NCBI GenBank assembly: GCA_947624445.1
Contig: CANQKF010000004.1
Span: 42,244-106,243, forward strand
DNA from: an uncultured Clostridia bacterium
GTDB lineage: Bacteria; Bacillota; Clostridia; Christensenellales; Borkfalkiaceae
Length of the DNA: 64,000 nucleotides
Direction: 5' to 3'
In this document: positions 55,215-62,479 of the stretch, in pieces
Layout: each line of letters starts with the position of its first letter
How positions within the stretch are numbered: position 1 is the first letter of the stretch
Made by a program: the position numbers and the translations under genes
Notes under the pieces: model-generated
What the model saw: only the letters and a program-made list of their open reading frames with translations
The model's database searches: none
What the model was told of the DNA's origin: nothing

Positions 55215-56127
55215 GGATCTCTCCCAAAACGGACAAGAGGTCCGCTTTCATTTCCAGCACGGCTTTGCGCGCCGCATCGACATACGTCCCCCCGCGTTTC
55301 TTGTAGGCGCAGAGGATCCCGCGGGAACTGTTGACGATGCCGCCCATGCCCCCCGCGGCGAAGCAATTTTCGAGCATTCCGGCACTCCCGCCCTGCGCCC
55401 CGTAGCCGGGGATGAGGAAGAAGGTGTGCGGCATGCGCCCGCGCAGGATCTTCGCCTCCTCGGGATAGGTCGCCCCGACGACGGCGCCCACGCAGGAATA
55501 GCCATACGCCCCCCTGCTTCCCGCGCCCCATGTCTCGACCATATCCCCCATACATTCATAGACGGTGCGCCCGTCCGCGAGCGTCAAGTTCTGCAGCTCG
55601 CCCGAGGAGGGATTGCTCGTCTTGACGAGCACGAAAATGCCCTTGTCGTGCGCTTCGCACGCCGCGAGGAAGGGGAGGATCCCGTCGGAGCCGAGGTAGC
55701 CGTTCACCGTCAGAAGATCGCATGCGAGGCCGCCCGCTGCGCCTGAAACGGAGGGGGATGTGGTATTTTTTTCGATGTTTTCGGTGAGGAACGCCCGTGC
55801 GTACTGCGCCGCGGTCGCGCCAATGTCGTTGCGCTTCGCGTCCGCGATGACGACGAGCCCCAGCCCTTTTGCATAAGCGCACGTCCGCACGAAACAGCGG
55901 ATGCCCGCCGCCCCGAGCGGTTCGTAGTAGGCGATCTGCACCTTCACGGCGGGGACGAGGTCACAGACGGCGTCGAGAATGCCCTTGTTGAAGGCAAGCA
56001 CCGCCTCCGCCTGTTCCTCCGCGCCGCCCTGCGCCCCCGCGGGGAGATATTCGGGCGCGGTATCCAGCCCCACGCAGATGGGCGCCTGCGTTTCGACGAT
56101 CTTTCCGATGAGCGTATCGAAGATCAT
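55207..56127 (-). CDS. pyrF: Orotidine 5'-phosphate decarboxylase (long form)
   Basis: Decarboxylates OMP to UMP. It has 306 residues, the longer subfamily. The catalytic Lys-Asp set is in VVIADAKRNDIGATAAQYA; PGYGAQGGSAG and SRGILCAYKKRGGTYVDAAR follow. It overlaps pyrK by 8 nt and pyrC by 4 nt. Confidence 0.96.
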   Translation of the reverse strand: MIFDTLIGKIVETQAPICVGLDTAPEYLPAGAQGGAEEQAEAVLAFNKGILDAVCDLVPAVKVQIAYYEPLGAAGIRCFVRTCAYAKGLGLVVIADAKRNDIGATAAQYARAFLTENIEKNTTSPSVSGAAGGLACDLLTVNGYLGSDGILPFLAACEAHDKGIFVLVKTSNPSSGELQNLTLADGRTVYECMGDMVETWGAGSRGAYGYSCVGAVVGATYPEEAKILRGRMPHTFFLIPGYGAQGGSAGMLENCFAAGGMGGIVNSSRGILCAYKKRGGTYVDAARKAVLEMKADLLSVLGEIHG

Positions 56128-57398
56128 TTTCCGCCCTCCCTGTATTTGATCTCGCCGTCCACAATCGTGTATTTAATCTTTCCGTAGACGGTCTGCCCCG
56201 CGAACGGCGTGTTCTTGCCCTTGGAGACGAACGCTTCGGGGTCCACCGTCCATGCTTCGTCCGGATCGGCGACCGCAAGATCGGCTGCGGCGCCGACCGC
56301 GATCTCTCCGCCCGCGAGCGAGAGGATCCCCGCGGGATTCGTGCTCATGCGCCGCACGAGCCCGCAGAGGTCGAGCGCCCCCGTCTTGACGAGGACGGTG
56401 TTGGAGAGCGCGAAGCTCGTCTCGAGCCCGCTGATGCCGAACGCCGCGAAGTTGTATTCCACGTTCTTCTCGTCCGCATGGTGGGGCGCATGGTCGCTCA
56501 CGATGCAGTCGATCGTGCCGTCTTTGAGCCCCTCGATGATCGCAAGGCGGTCGCGCTCCTCGCGGAGGGGCGGATTGACTTTGGTCATGGGGTCGAAATC
56601 GCGGATCGCCGCATCGGTGAGCGTGAAGTAGTGCGGGCAGGTCTCGGCGGTGACCTTCACCCCCCGCGCCTTGGCTTCGCGGATGAGCTGCACGCCGCTG
56701 TATGTGGAGACATGGCAGATATGCACGGGAAGACCGAGGCTCTCCGCGAGGCAGATCTCCCGCGCGATCATGATGTCCTCGGCCGCGCGGATGGAACCCT
56801 TGAGCCCCGTGAGCGTGGCGTAGTACCCCTCGTGCACGACGCCGCCGTCCACGAGCGAGGCGTCCTCGCAGTGGCAGAGGCATTTGAGCCCGAAGTCCGC
56901 GGCGTACATCATCGCGTTCGCCATGAGCCCCGCCGAGGCGACGCTCTTGCCGTCCTCCGAGAGGGCGACCGCGCCCGCCTGCTTCATCGCGCCGATGGCG
57001 GAGAGCGTCTTGCCCTCCTGCCCCTCGGTGATCGCGCCGATCGGGTGGATCTTGCACAGCCCCACCTCCTTCGCGCGCGCCTTGATATAGGTGACGACGA
57101 CCTTGTTGTCGATCACGGGCTTGGTGTTGGGCATGCAGCAGATCTGCGTAAACCCGCCCTTCACGGCCGCCGCGGCGCCGCTCGCGATGTCCTCCTTGCG
57201 CTCGAAGCCGGGCTCGCGGAGGTGCACATGCAGATCGATGAGCCCCGGCATCACGGAGAGCCCCGTGCAATCGAGGACCTCCTCTTCCCCTTCGGGAAGC
57301 AGCGCGGGCGCGATCTCCGCGATCTTTCCCGCACGGATGCGGAGGTCAGCCCGCACCATCTCGTTTCCTTGGACGACGGTCCCGCCGCGTACGATCAT
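56124..57398 (-). CDS. pyrC: Dihydroorotase
   Basis: Cyclises carbamoyl aspartate. It has 424 residues, class I type. The zinc motif is LIDLHVHLREPG (His 57, 59). CHCEDASLVDGG, ETCPHYFTL and IVSDHAPHHADEKN follow with the remaining ligands. The start at 57396-57398 overlaps the pyrB stop by 4 nt. Confidence 0.96.
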   Translation of the reverse strand: MIVRGGTVVQGNEMVRADLRIRAGKIAEIAPALLPEGEEEVLDCTGLSVMPGLIDLHVHLREPGFERKEDIASGAAAAVKGGFTQICCMPNTKPVIDNKVVVTYIKARAKEVGLCKIHPIGAITEGQEGKTLSAIGAMKQAGAVALSEDGKSVASAGLMANAMMYAADFGLKCLCHCEDASLVDGGVVHEGYYATLTGLKGSIRAAEDIMIAREICLAESLGLPVHICHVSTYSGVQLIREAKARGVKVTAETCPHYFTLTDAAIRDFDPMTKVNPPLREERDRLAIIEGLKDGTIDCIVSDHAPHHADEKNVEYNFAAFGISGLETSFALSNTVLVKTGALDLCGLVRRMSTNPAGILSLAGGEIAVGAAADLAVADPDEAWTVDPEAFVSKGKNTPFAGQTVYGKIKYTIVDGEIKYREGGK

Positions 57399-58318
57399 GC
57401 GATCTCCTCCTTTGTGAGCAGGAAGAGCATCGCCATGCGCACGGCAATACCCGAGAGCACCTGCTCTTCGATCTTGCTGTTTTCCCCGTCGATGAGCGCC
57501 GAAGTGAGCTCGACGCCGCGGTTGACGGGCCCCGGGTGCATGACGAGGGCGCCCGGCTTGGCGTAGCGCAGGATCCGCTCGTCGACCCCGTAGAATTTTG
57601 CGTACTCCCCGAGGGAGGGGAAATTGCCCGCGTGCTGGCGCTCGAGCTGGATGCGGAGCCCCATCACGACGTCCGCCCCCTCGACCGCCGCTTCGCGCGA
57701 GGCGCAGACCTTCGCCCCCATCCGCTCGATCCCCGTGGGGAGCAGCGTGCGCGGCGCGTACATCGTCACCTCGGCGCCGAGCTTGGTGAGCCCGAACAGA
57801 TCGCTCTTGGCGACCCTCGAATGCCCGATGTCCCCGAGGATCGCCACCTTCCGCCCCGCAAGCGAGGGAAAACTCTCCCGCATCGTGAGCATATCGAGGA
57901 GCGCCTGCGAGGGGTGTTCGTTCATGCCGTCCCCCGCGTTGATCACATGCGCCCGCACCGTCTTTGCAAGAAGTCGGGGCGCCCCGCCGACGGGATGGCG
58001 GATGACGATGACGTCGCTCCGCATGGCGTCGAGCGTCTTGCCCGTATCGACGAGGGTCTCCCCCTTTTGCACCGAGGAGGTCGCCGAGGAGACGTTCACG
58101 ACGTGCGCCCCCATGTATTTCGCCGCGAGCTCGAAGGAGCACCGCGTGCGCGTGGAGTTCTCGTAGAAGAGGTTGATCACCGATCTGCCCCCGAGATGGG
58201 GCAGTTTTTTGATGTTCTGTTTGAGGAGCTTCTTCATGTTGAGCCCCACCGTGAGGATCTCGTCGATCTCCTCCGCCTCGAGCTCGCGGAGCCCGAGGAT
58301 ATCTTTCCTGCGCTTCAA
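57395..58318 (-). CDS. pyrB: Aspartate carbamoyltransferase catalytic subunit
   Basis: First committed step of UMP synthesis. It has 307 residues. The carbamoyl-phosphate motif FYENSTRTRCSFE (STRTR 55-59), HPSQALLDMLTM and MHPGPVNRGVEL are present. No regulatory pyrI follows, as in Bacillota. The start is a TTG at 58316-58318 inside the pyrR stop (AATTGA) with GGGAGGAAGG upstream; no ATG gives a sensible N-terminus. Confidence 0.95.
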   Translation of the reverse strand: MKRRKDILGLRELEAEEIDEILTVGLNMKKLLKQNIKKLPHLGGRSVINLFYENSTRTRCSFELAAKYMGAHVVNVSSATSSVQKGETLVDTGKTLDAMRSDVIVIRHPVGGAPRLLAKTVRAHVINAGDGMNEHPSQALLDMLTMRESFPSLAGRKVAILGDIGHSRVAKSDLFGLTKLGAEVTMYAPRTLLPTGIERMGAKVCASREAAVEGADVVMGLRIQLERQHAGNFPSLGEYAKFYGVDERILRYAKPGALVMHPGPVNRGVELTSALIDGENSKIEEQVLSGIAVRMAMLFLLTKEEIA

Positions 58319-58854
58319 TTCCTTCCTCCCGTGATCGCGAGCGCGTCCTCCGCAAACCCGAGTTCCGAAAGCCGCACGCTCACGTATTCCTCTCTGGACG
58401 TCGGGACGTTCTTCCCCACGAAATCCGCGCGGATGGGCACCTCCCGCCCGCCGCGGTCCACGAGCACCAGAAGGCGGATCCGCGCAGGGCGCCCGAGGCG
58501 GAACAGCGCCTCCACCGCCGCCCGCGCGCTCCTGCCCGTGTGCAGCACGTCGTCGCAGAGGACGACCGTCTTTCCGTCGGGGGAAAAGCCGAGATCGTTG
58601 GGCGCGGCGTCGGGCACGAAAAAGGAGGAAACGAGATCGTCCCGCGTCATGCCGATATCGATGCCCGCGCAGGGAATTTCTGCCCCCATTTCCGCAAAAC
58701 ACGCGGCAAGACGGCGGGCGACGACTTCGCCGCCCCGCTTCACGCCGACGAGCACGACGTCCTTGGTCCCGCCGCTCTGTTCCGCCACTTCGTGGGCAAG
58801 CCGCACGATCGTCCGCCGCAGCCCCGCCGCATCCATGATGATGTGCTCCGACAT
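58315..58854 (-). CDS. pyrR: Pyr operon attenuation regulator/UPRTase PyrR
   Basis: UMP-dependent RNA-binding attenuator, 179 residues. The PRPP-type motif TVVLCDDVLHTGRSA is at about 96-110, with LVGVKRGGEVVARRL before it. First gene of the operon, downstream of a leader with competing terminator and antiterminator, which fits its role. The start at 58852-58854 follows GGAGGGAGC; the in-frame upstream extension runs through the leader and is rejected. Confidence 0.95.
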   Translation of the reverse strand: MSEHIIMDAAGLRRTIVRLAHEVAEQSGGTKDVVLVGVKRGGEVVARRLAACFAEMGAEIPCAGIDIGMTRDDLVSSFFVPDAAPNDLGFSPDGKTVVLCDDVLHTGRSARAAVEALFRLGRPARIRLLVLVDRGGREVPIRADFVGKNVPTSREEYVSVRLSELGFAEDALAITGGRN

Positions 58855-58979
58855 GCTCCCTCCGCAAGAAAAAAGTCCCGCAGCCGAGACCGCAAGACCA
58901 AACTCCACCCATGATAAAACTGCTTCGCGTCGTCTTGTCGGCATCTCGGTACCGCTCTTAAAGAATCGCTATCAGGGGG
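58855..58979 (-). promoter_or_regulatory. Pyr operon attenuator leader
   Basis: The terminator (58869-58890) reads on the minus strand GTCTCG-GCTG-CGGGACTTTTTT. An upstream segment CCGAGA...CAAGAC is complementary to GTCTTG...TCTCGG, which overlaps the terminator's left arm, so an exclusive antiterminator can form. I could not match the PyrR loop consensus with confidence, so PyrR binding is inferred from context. Confidence 0.7.
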
Positions 58980-59008
58980 ATTATAGCACACCCGCGCGCA
59001 AATGACAA
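58980..59008 (-). promoter_or_regulatory. Promoter of the pyr operon
   Basis: On the minus strand TTGTCA (59003-59008), 17-bp spacer, TATAAT (58980-58985), driving pyrR-B-C-F-K-D-E-ansA-upp after a leader of about 115 nt. Confidence 0.75.
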
Positions 59009-59152
59009 GCGTTTCGCAAATGTTGGCAGAAAGAAATTTCTACGCCGCCCGCGCACAAGGAGCACAGGCGCCGCGCACGGGGAGAACGGGCGCCGCATGG
59101 TTTGCGCAAAAAAACGTCCCCCTTTCCGCAAATACGGGGGGACGTATGTCGA

Positions 59153-59842
59153 TCAAACGATCTCCACGAGGGAAAATTTCGTCTTGTCGCAGGAGGTGAG
59201 ATAGTATTCGATCCCGTTCTTTTCGCACTTGAGCGGGAAGTACCCCGCGCCGTGCAAATGCCCGAACACGACGGTATCCACCCCGTTCTCCTCGAACAGC
59301 CCCGTGAAGAGCGTATCCTCCTTTTTGAGGGAGAAGGGCGGAAAATGGATGAGCGCAATGAGGCGGTCCCCCGCCGCGCGGACCTTCTTCACCTCGGAGA
59401 AGGCGAGGCGGAAGCGCTCGGCCTCCCGCTTGTAGAGCGCCATGTCGTGCTCCGTGAAATCGGCGCTCCCCGGGCAGGTCCAGCCCCGCGAGCCCGCGAT
59501 CACCGCGTTCCCGAGCCTGATGCAGTCGTTCTGCAAAAAGTAGCACCCCTCGGGCGCGCGCGCACGGATGCGGGAGATGCCGTTCCACCAATAGTCGTGA
59601 TTGCCACGGATGAACACCTTCTTCCCGGGCAGGGAAAGACTCTCGACGTCGTACATCCCATCGTCGAGCTTCATGCCCCAGGAGGTATCGCCGCCGATCA
59701 AAACGACGTCCTCCTTTTCGACCTTTTCCAGCCAATCCCGTTTGATTTTTTCGAAGTGCCCCTCCCACTCGGCGCCGAACACATCCATCGGCTTATCCGA
59801 TCTCCCCGAGAGGTGCAGATCGCTGATCGCAAAGATCTTCAT
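59153..59842 (-). CDS. Calcineurin-like metallophosphoesterase
   Basis: A 229-residue two-metal phosphoesterase. Motifs: ISDLHLSG (D-x-H), IGGDTSWG (GD), FIRGNHDYWW (GNHD) and VFGHLHG (GHxH). The start at 59840-59842 (MKIFAISDLHL) is preferred over an upstream extension. Promoter TTGCAA (59908-59913) / TATAAT (59885-59890). The substrate is unknown; the family includes nucleotide and protein phosphatases. Confidence 0.9.
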   Translation of the reverse strand: MKIFAISDLHLSGRSDKPMDVFGAEWEGHFEKIKRDWLEKVEKEDVVLIGGDTSWGMKLDDGMYDVESLSLPGKKVFIRGNHDYWWNGISRIRARAPEGCYFLQNDCIRLGNAVIAGSRGWTCPGSADFTEHDMALYKREAERFRLAFSEVKKVRAAGDRLIALIHFPPFSLKKEDTLFTGLFEENGVDTVVFGHLHGAGYFPLKCEKNGIEYYLTSCDKTKFSLVEIV

Positions 59843-59942
59843 CCCGTCCTTCCGAAAACGCAGCGGCTTCCCCGCGGCGCCTCTATTATACCGCACCCGA
59901 AAAAATTTTGCAAGCGGGAATGCCCTCCCCCATGGAAAATGC

Positions 59943-59971
59943 TTGACAACGCGGCGAACATACGCTATAAT
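59943..59971 (+). promoter_or_regulatory. Promoter of tRNA-Gly
   Basis: Perfect TTGACA (59943-59948) and perfect TATAAT (59966-59971) with a 17-bp spacer, ten bases before the tRNA. Confidence 0.88.
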
Positions 59972-59981
59972 GGAGAAAATC

Positions 59982-60056
59982 GCAGGAATCGCCTAGCGGT
60001 ATGGCGCCAGCTTCCCAAGCTGGTTCCGGCGGGTTCGACTCCCGTTTCCTGCTCCA
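59982..60056 (+). tRNA. tRNA-Gly (anticodon CCC)
   Basis: A 75-nt cloverleaf. Acceptor arms GCAGGAA/TTCCTGC, anticodon stem CCAGC/GCTGG with loop TTCCCAA (CCC at 60014-60016), T-arm GGCGGGTTCGACTCCCG-like, discriminator T and encoded CCA (60054-60056). It has a consensus promoter and its own terminator. The 3' part is duplicated 205 nt downstream. Confidence 0.96.
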
Positions 60057-60361
60057 TAAACAGATAGCGCCCTTTGGGGCGCTATCTGTTTTTATATGGC
60101 GGAGAGGAAATGGGAGTCGAGGGTGGAGGCAAGCCCAAGCCGCGCTCTTCCACGCGCGGCGCAGAGCGAAGGTTTGCGGGTACCTGCCCGCAAACTGAAC
60201 AGCACAGTGTGCTGTTCACCGGGGCGCGCCGCCAAAGGCGCTACTCCCGTTTCCTGCTCCATAAACGGATAGCGCCCTTTGGGACGCTATCTGTTTATAT
60301 ATGGCGGAGAGGAAACGGGAGTCGAGGGTGGAGGCAAGCCCAAGCCGCGCCCTTCCACGCG
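60038..60361. repeat. Direct repeat of the tRNA-Gly 3' end plus terminator region
   Basis: 60038-60156 and 60243-60361 are two 119-nt near-identical units that begin inside the T-arm (ACTCCCGTTTCCTGCTCCAT) and run through the terminator to CTTCCACGCG. Each unit is also a long imperfect inverted repeat, because GGCGGAGAGGAAATGGGAGT on its far side mirrors the tRNA end. The spacer holds two hairpins (GTTTGCGGG/CCCGCAAAC at 60172-60195, GAACAGCAC/GTGCTGTTC at 60197-60217). Confidence 0.85.
60060..60094 (+). terminator. Terminator of tRNA-Gly
   Basis: ACAGATAGCGCC-CTTTGG-GGCGCTATCTGT followed by TTTTT, a 12-bp stem starting 4 nt after the tRNA CCA. Confidence 0.9.
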
Positions 60362-60420
60362 ATTGTCACGTGGTACAAAAAGGCTTTGCCGATGAACAGA
60401 AAAAATGAAAGATAAGGAAA

Positions 60421-60600
60421 CGACCCAAGCCCTACCCCCATCGGGGGGAAGCTCCGCGCAGCGGTGGTGGGGGCGGGGACGGCGGAAACCGCAGAGGGCA
60501 CCGTGTCATTCAGAGGGGGCGTAGCCCCCGAAGAATCCCGATGGTCGATGTTGGAAATCGGACTTCGTACCTCGGGATCCTTACTTCGCACTTCGTGCTC
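60421..60600 (-). repeat. Dispersed intergenic repeat, family D, copy 2
   Basis: On the minus strand this matches 20927-21126, including GAAGTGCGAAGTAAGGATCC, GGGATTCTTCGGGGGC and CGCCCCCTCTGAATGACA, then a CACCACCGCTGCGCGGAGC block. Further degenerate ends (TTCAGGATAAC, TCAGGATGACA, TTCAGAATGACG) follow to 60750. Confidence 0.8.
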
Positions 60601-61080
60601 GTGCCGAGCTTAGTGCACAAATAGAAGCTGCGCTCGGGGCGCGTTCGTTCAGGATAACGGGGGCTGCGAACTTCGTACCGCCGCTTCGGCTCAGGATGAC
60701 AGGAAAACAAAAAGCCTAGCCGCGGGGCACGTTCATTCAGAATGACGTAGAAACGCTCCTTGGCTGCCCCTTGAGGGGGAGCTGTCGAGGCGAAGCCGAG
60801 ACTGAGGGGGTGTCGTTCCATTCGTCGTGTTGCGCGCAGTCAAAACATCACCGCAAGATTATGGACACCCCTTCCGCCACTCGCAACGCTCGTGCCACCC
60901 TCGCGCACGGGTAGAGCCCCGTGCTTGGTCGGCATTTGCCCTTGCATATGGGCAAGTGCGAAATGCAGGGGTACGTATATCGATAAAATGCCGTGCAAGG
61001 TCGGTTCCCGCAGCGTGCGGCGGCTCCCGTTACCCAAAAAGAAAACAAACAAAACATGGGGGGCGTATCTCGTTTTTATT
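60601..61080. other. Repeat-rich non-coding stretch
   Basis: After the family D copy there is a different palindromic block near 60760-60815 (TTGGCTGCCCCTTGAGGGGG then GCTGTCGAGGCGAAGCCGAG and ACTGAGGGGG), a kind of repeat also common in gut Firmicutes. A nested hairpin lies at 60932-60966 (GCATTT/AAATGC around TTGCCC/GGGCAA). An ATAYGTACCCC motif lies at 60968-60982. No gene is supported. Confidence 0.55.
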
Positions 61081-61091
61081 CCCCCACTCGC

Positions 61092-61120
61092 TTGATTTGT
61101 ACGCGCTCCTGTGCTATAAT
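61092..61120 (+). promoter_or_regulatory. Promoter of the small membrane protein gene
   Basis: TTGATT (61092-61097), 17-bp spacer, perfect TATAAT (61115-61120). Confidence 0.6.
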
Positions 61121-61225
61121 CACGTTTGGCAGATGAACTATGCCAAAGGAAGAAAGTGTTCGGCAGTAGAATGTTTCACCGGAAAACCGGCTGCGCTTCC
61201 ATGGCGTCTGCCTCCCTTTTTGGCT

Positions 61226-61657
61226 ATGGGTTGGTTGAATTATTACGGCTTGATCGCGGTTGCGATCCTCATGATCCCGAATATCATCGATGCGGTTTGC
61301 GAGAAAGGCGCATTCGAAAACAAGTATCGCAACACGATCATCCTTCTTTTCGAGCAAATCGGGCGCTATGGCTGCATGGCGTTCATGATTTTCAATCTCC
61401 CGTATACCTTCGGTTTTTGGTTCGGGTCTGCCCTCGTCGTATATTTATCGGGAAACGGTGCGCTGCTTGCATTGTACCTTTGGGGGTGGATCGTTTTTCG
61501 AAAGGACCGCGGCAGGGCGAAAATGCTTTGGCTCTCGATAACGCCCACCGCGCTCTTTCTGTTCAGCGGCATCACGGTGCTGTCCATTCCGCTGATGCTG
61601 TGCTCCATTCTTTTCGGGATAGGCCATATCACGATCAGTTATAAGAACATTGAATGA
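61226..61657 (+). CDS. Conserved-type integral membrane protein
   Basis: 143 residues from ATG 61226, with four hydrophobic helices (about 3-20, 44-60, 66-86 and 98-135). The opening MGWLNYYGLIAVAILMIPNI followed by ENKYRN and LFEQIGRYGCMAFMIFNLP is a pattern seen in small uncharacterised membrane proteins of Clostridia. An in-frame ATG at 61133, just after the promoter, would add 31 poorly conserved residues; neither start has a strong ribosome binding site. Function unknown. Confidence 0.75.
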   Translation: MGWLNYYGLIAVAILMIPNIIDAVCEKGAFENKYRNTIILLFEQIGRYGCMAFMIFNLPYTFGFWFGSALVVYLSGNGALLALYLWGWIVFRKDRGRAKMLWLSITPTALFLFSGITVLSIPLMLCSILFGIGHITISYKNIE

Positions 61658-61974
61658 GGCCCCCGTTTTGCAAAAATATCGAGCAATGCCCCCCCTTTTT
61701 GGCATACGGCCGATAGAATATGCTTCGGACTTGTTCGATCGCGGCGCTCCCTCCACAAGACGTCTCCTTTCGCCCTGTTGTTTTCTACGGAGCGCAACGG
61801 GCGGAAAGACGCCGTGCCTTCCCCTCTCTTCCCGCGCGGCGCGAACGGACGGTAACGCAAGCGGCGGGCGGTCAGCGGGACGCGCGGAAACCGCGTCATT
61901 GCGCGATCGGCTATGGCCTTTGGCGGTCTTTTGCGGCCGCCGCGAAATTTTTTCGGAAAATACCGCAAAATCGC
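61658..61974. other. Intergenic stretch with no supported gene
   Basis: GC-rich sequence with open frames on both strands but no ribosome binding site, family signature or coding-like composition. It ends at the tRNA-Gln promoter. Confidence 0.5.
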
Positions 61975-62003
61975 TTGATAATTTCCGCACTTTTTGCTAT
62001 AAT
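61975..62003 (+). promoter_or_regulatory. Promoter of tRNA-Gln
   Basis: TTGATA (61975-61980), 17-bp spacer, perfect TATAAT (61998-62003), followed by a leader of about 95 nt before the tRNA. Confidence 0.7.
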
Positions 62004-62105
62004 CTAAAAACGTTGAAAGCGCAAGACGCGCCGTGCAAAGCGGGTCGGGCGCAAAACGACTTTCCGTCTGTCCGAAGCGCGTGCTTTGGGCGCGGAACAA
62101 ACCAT

Positions 62106-62180
62106 TGGGGTGTCGCCAAGCGGTAAGGCAACGGACTCTGACTCCGTCATTCGTTGGTTCGAATCCAGCTACCCCAGCCA
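62106..62180 (+). tRNA. tRNA-Gln (anticodon CTG)
   Basis: 75 nt. Acceptor TGGGGTG/TACCCCA-type pairing, D-arm CGCCAAGCGGTAAGGC, anticodon stem ACGGA/TCCGT with loop CTCTGAC (CTG at 62138-62140), T-arm with GGTTCGAATCC, and encoded CCA (62178-62180). The starting T-A pair is typical of tRNA-Gln. Confidence 0.95.
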
Positions 62181-62184
62181 ATCG

Positions 62185-62220
62185 AAACCTAATCCGAACC
62201 AAATCGGGTTAGGTTTTTTG
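62185..62220 (+). terminator. Terminator of tRNA-Gln
   Basis: AACCTAATCCGA and TCGGGTTAGGTT pair with one bulge, followed by TTTTT, 4 nt after the CCA. Confidence 0.85.
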
Positions 62221-62294
62221 TTTGCTTTGAAAGCTCTCGTTTAAGCCGTCAGAATTGCCCTCTGCGGCGTTTTGTGGGCGCGGTCGTTTTCTTC

Positions 62295-62457
62295 CTCATG
62301 TCGGACAGCGCGGCGGTTTATGCCGCAAAAGCCGCTTGACATGAGAATGGCGTGTGGTAGGCTATTGTGCCAACGGCAAACAATTAGCCCCGCAGGGGCG
62401 TTCGTGTTTGGCTCTTTGCCATAAATACCGCACGCCTGCGAGGCTCATGTCAAGCGG
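62295..62457. repeat. Nested palindromic element with alternative stems
   Basis: The outer arms CCGCTTGACATGAG (62332-62345) and CTCATGTCAAGCGG (62444-62457) are perfectly complementary. Inside are GGCGTGTGGTA/TACCGCACGCC (62349-62359, 62426-62436; one wobble), GGCAAA/TTTGCC (62375-62380, 62415-62420) and GCCCC/GGGGC (62387-62399). CTCATGTC at 62295-62302 can pair with the left outer arm instead. It lies between tRNA-Gln and the recombinase. Not a structure I can name. Confidence 0.75.
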
Positions 62458-62479
62458 AATGTGGAATAAATAGCCGCGC

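Noticed and set aside
58855..58979. Confident PyrR binding-loop call in the pyr leader
   Set aside because: The terminator and antiterminator are visible but I could not align the loop consensus well enough to state it as seen.
60038..60361. CRISPR array or second tRNA at the duplicated tRNA-Gly end
   Set aside because: There are only two units, no regular short spacers, and the second unit lacks the 5' half of the tRNA.
61126..61644. Alternative plus-strand frame (172 codons) over the small membrane protein
   Set aside because: It is rich in Arg/His with no hydrophobic pattern, whereas the adopted frame shows four clear membrane helices.
62295..62457. HEARO/omega-RNA of an IscB or TnpB system
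   Set aside because: There is no RuvC/HNH-type nuclease gene in the window and the sequence does not match what I recall of those RNAs; it remains unassigned.
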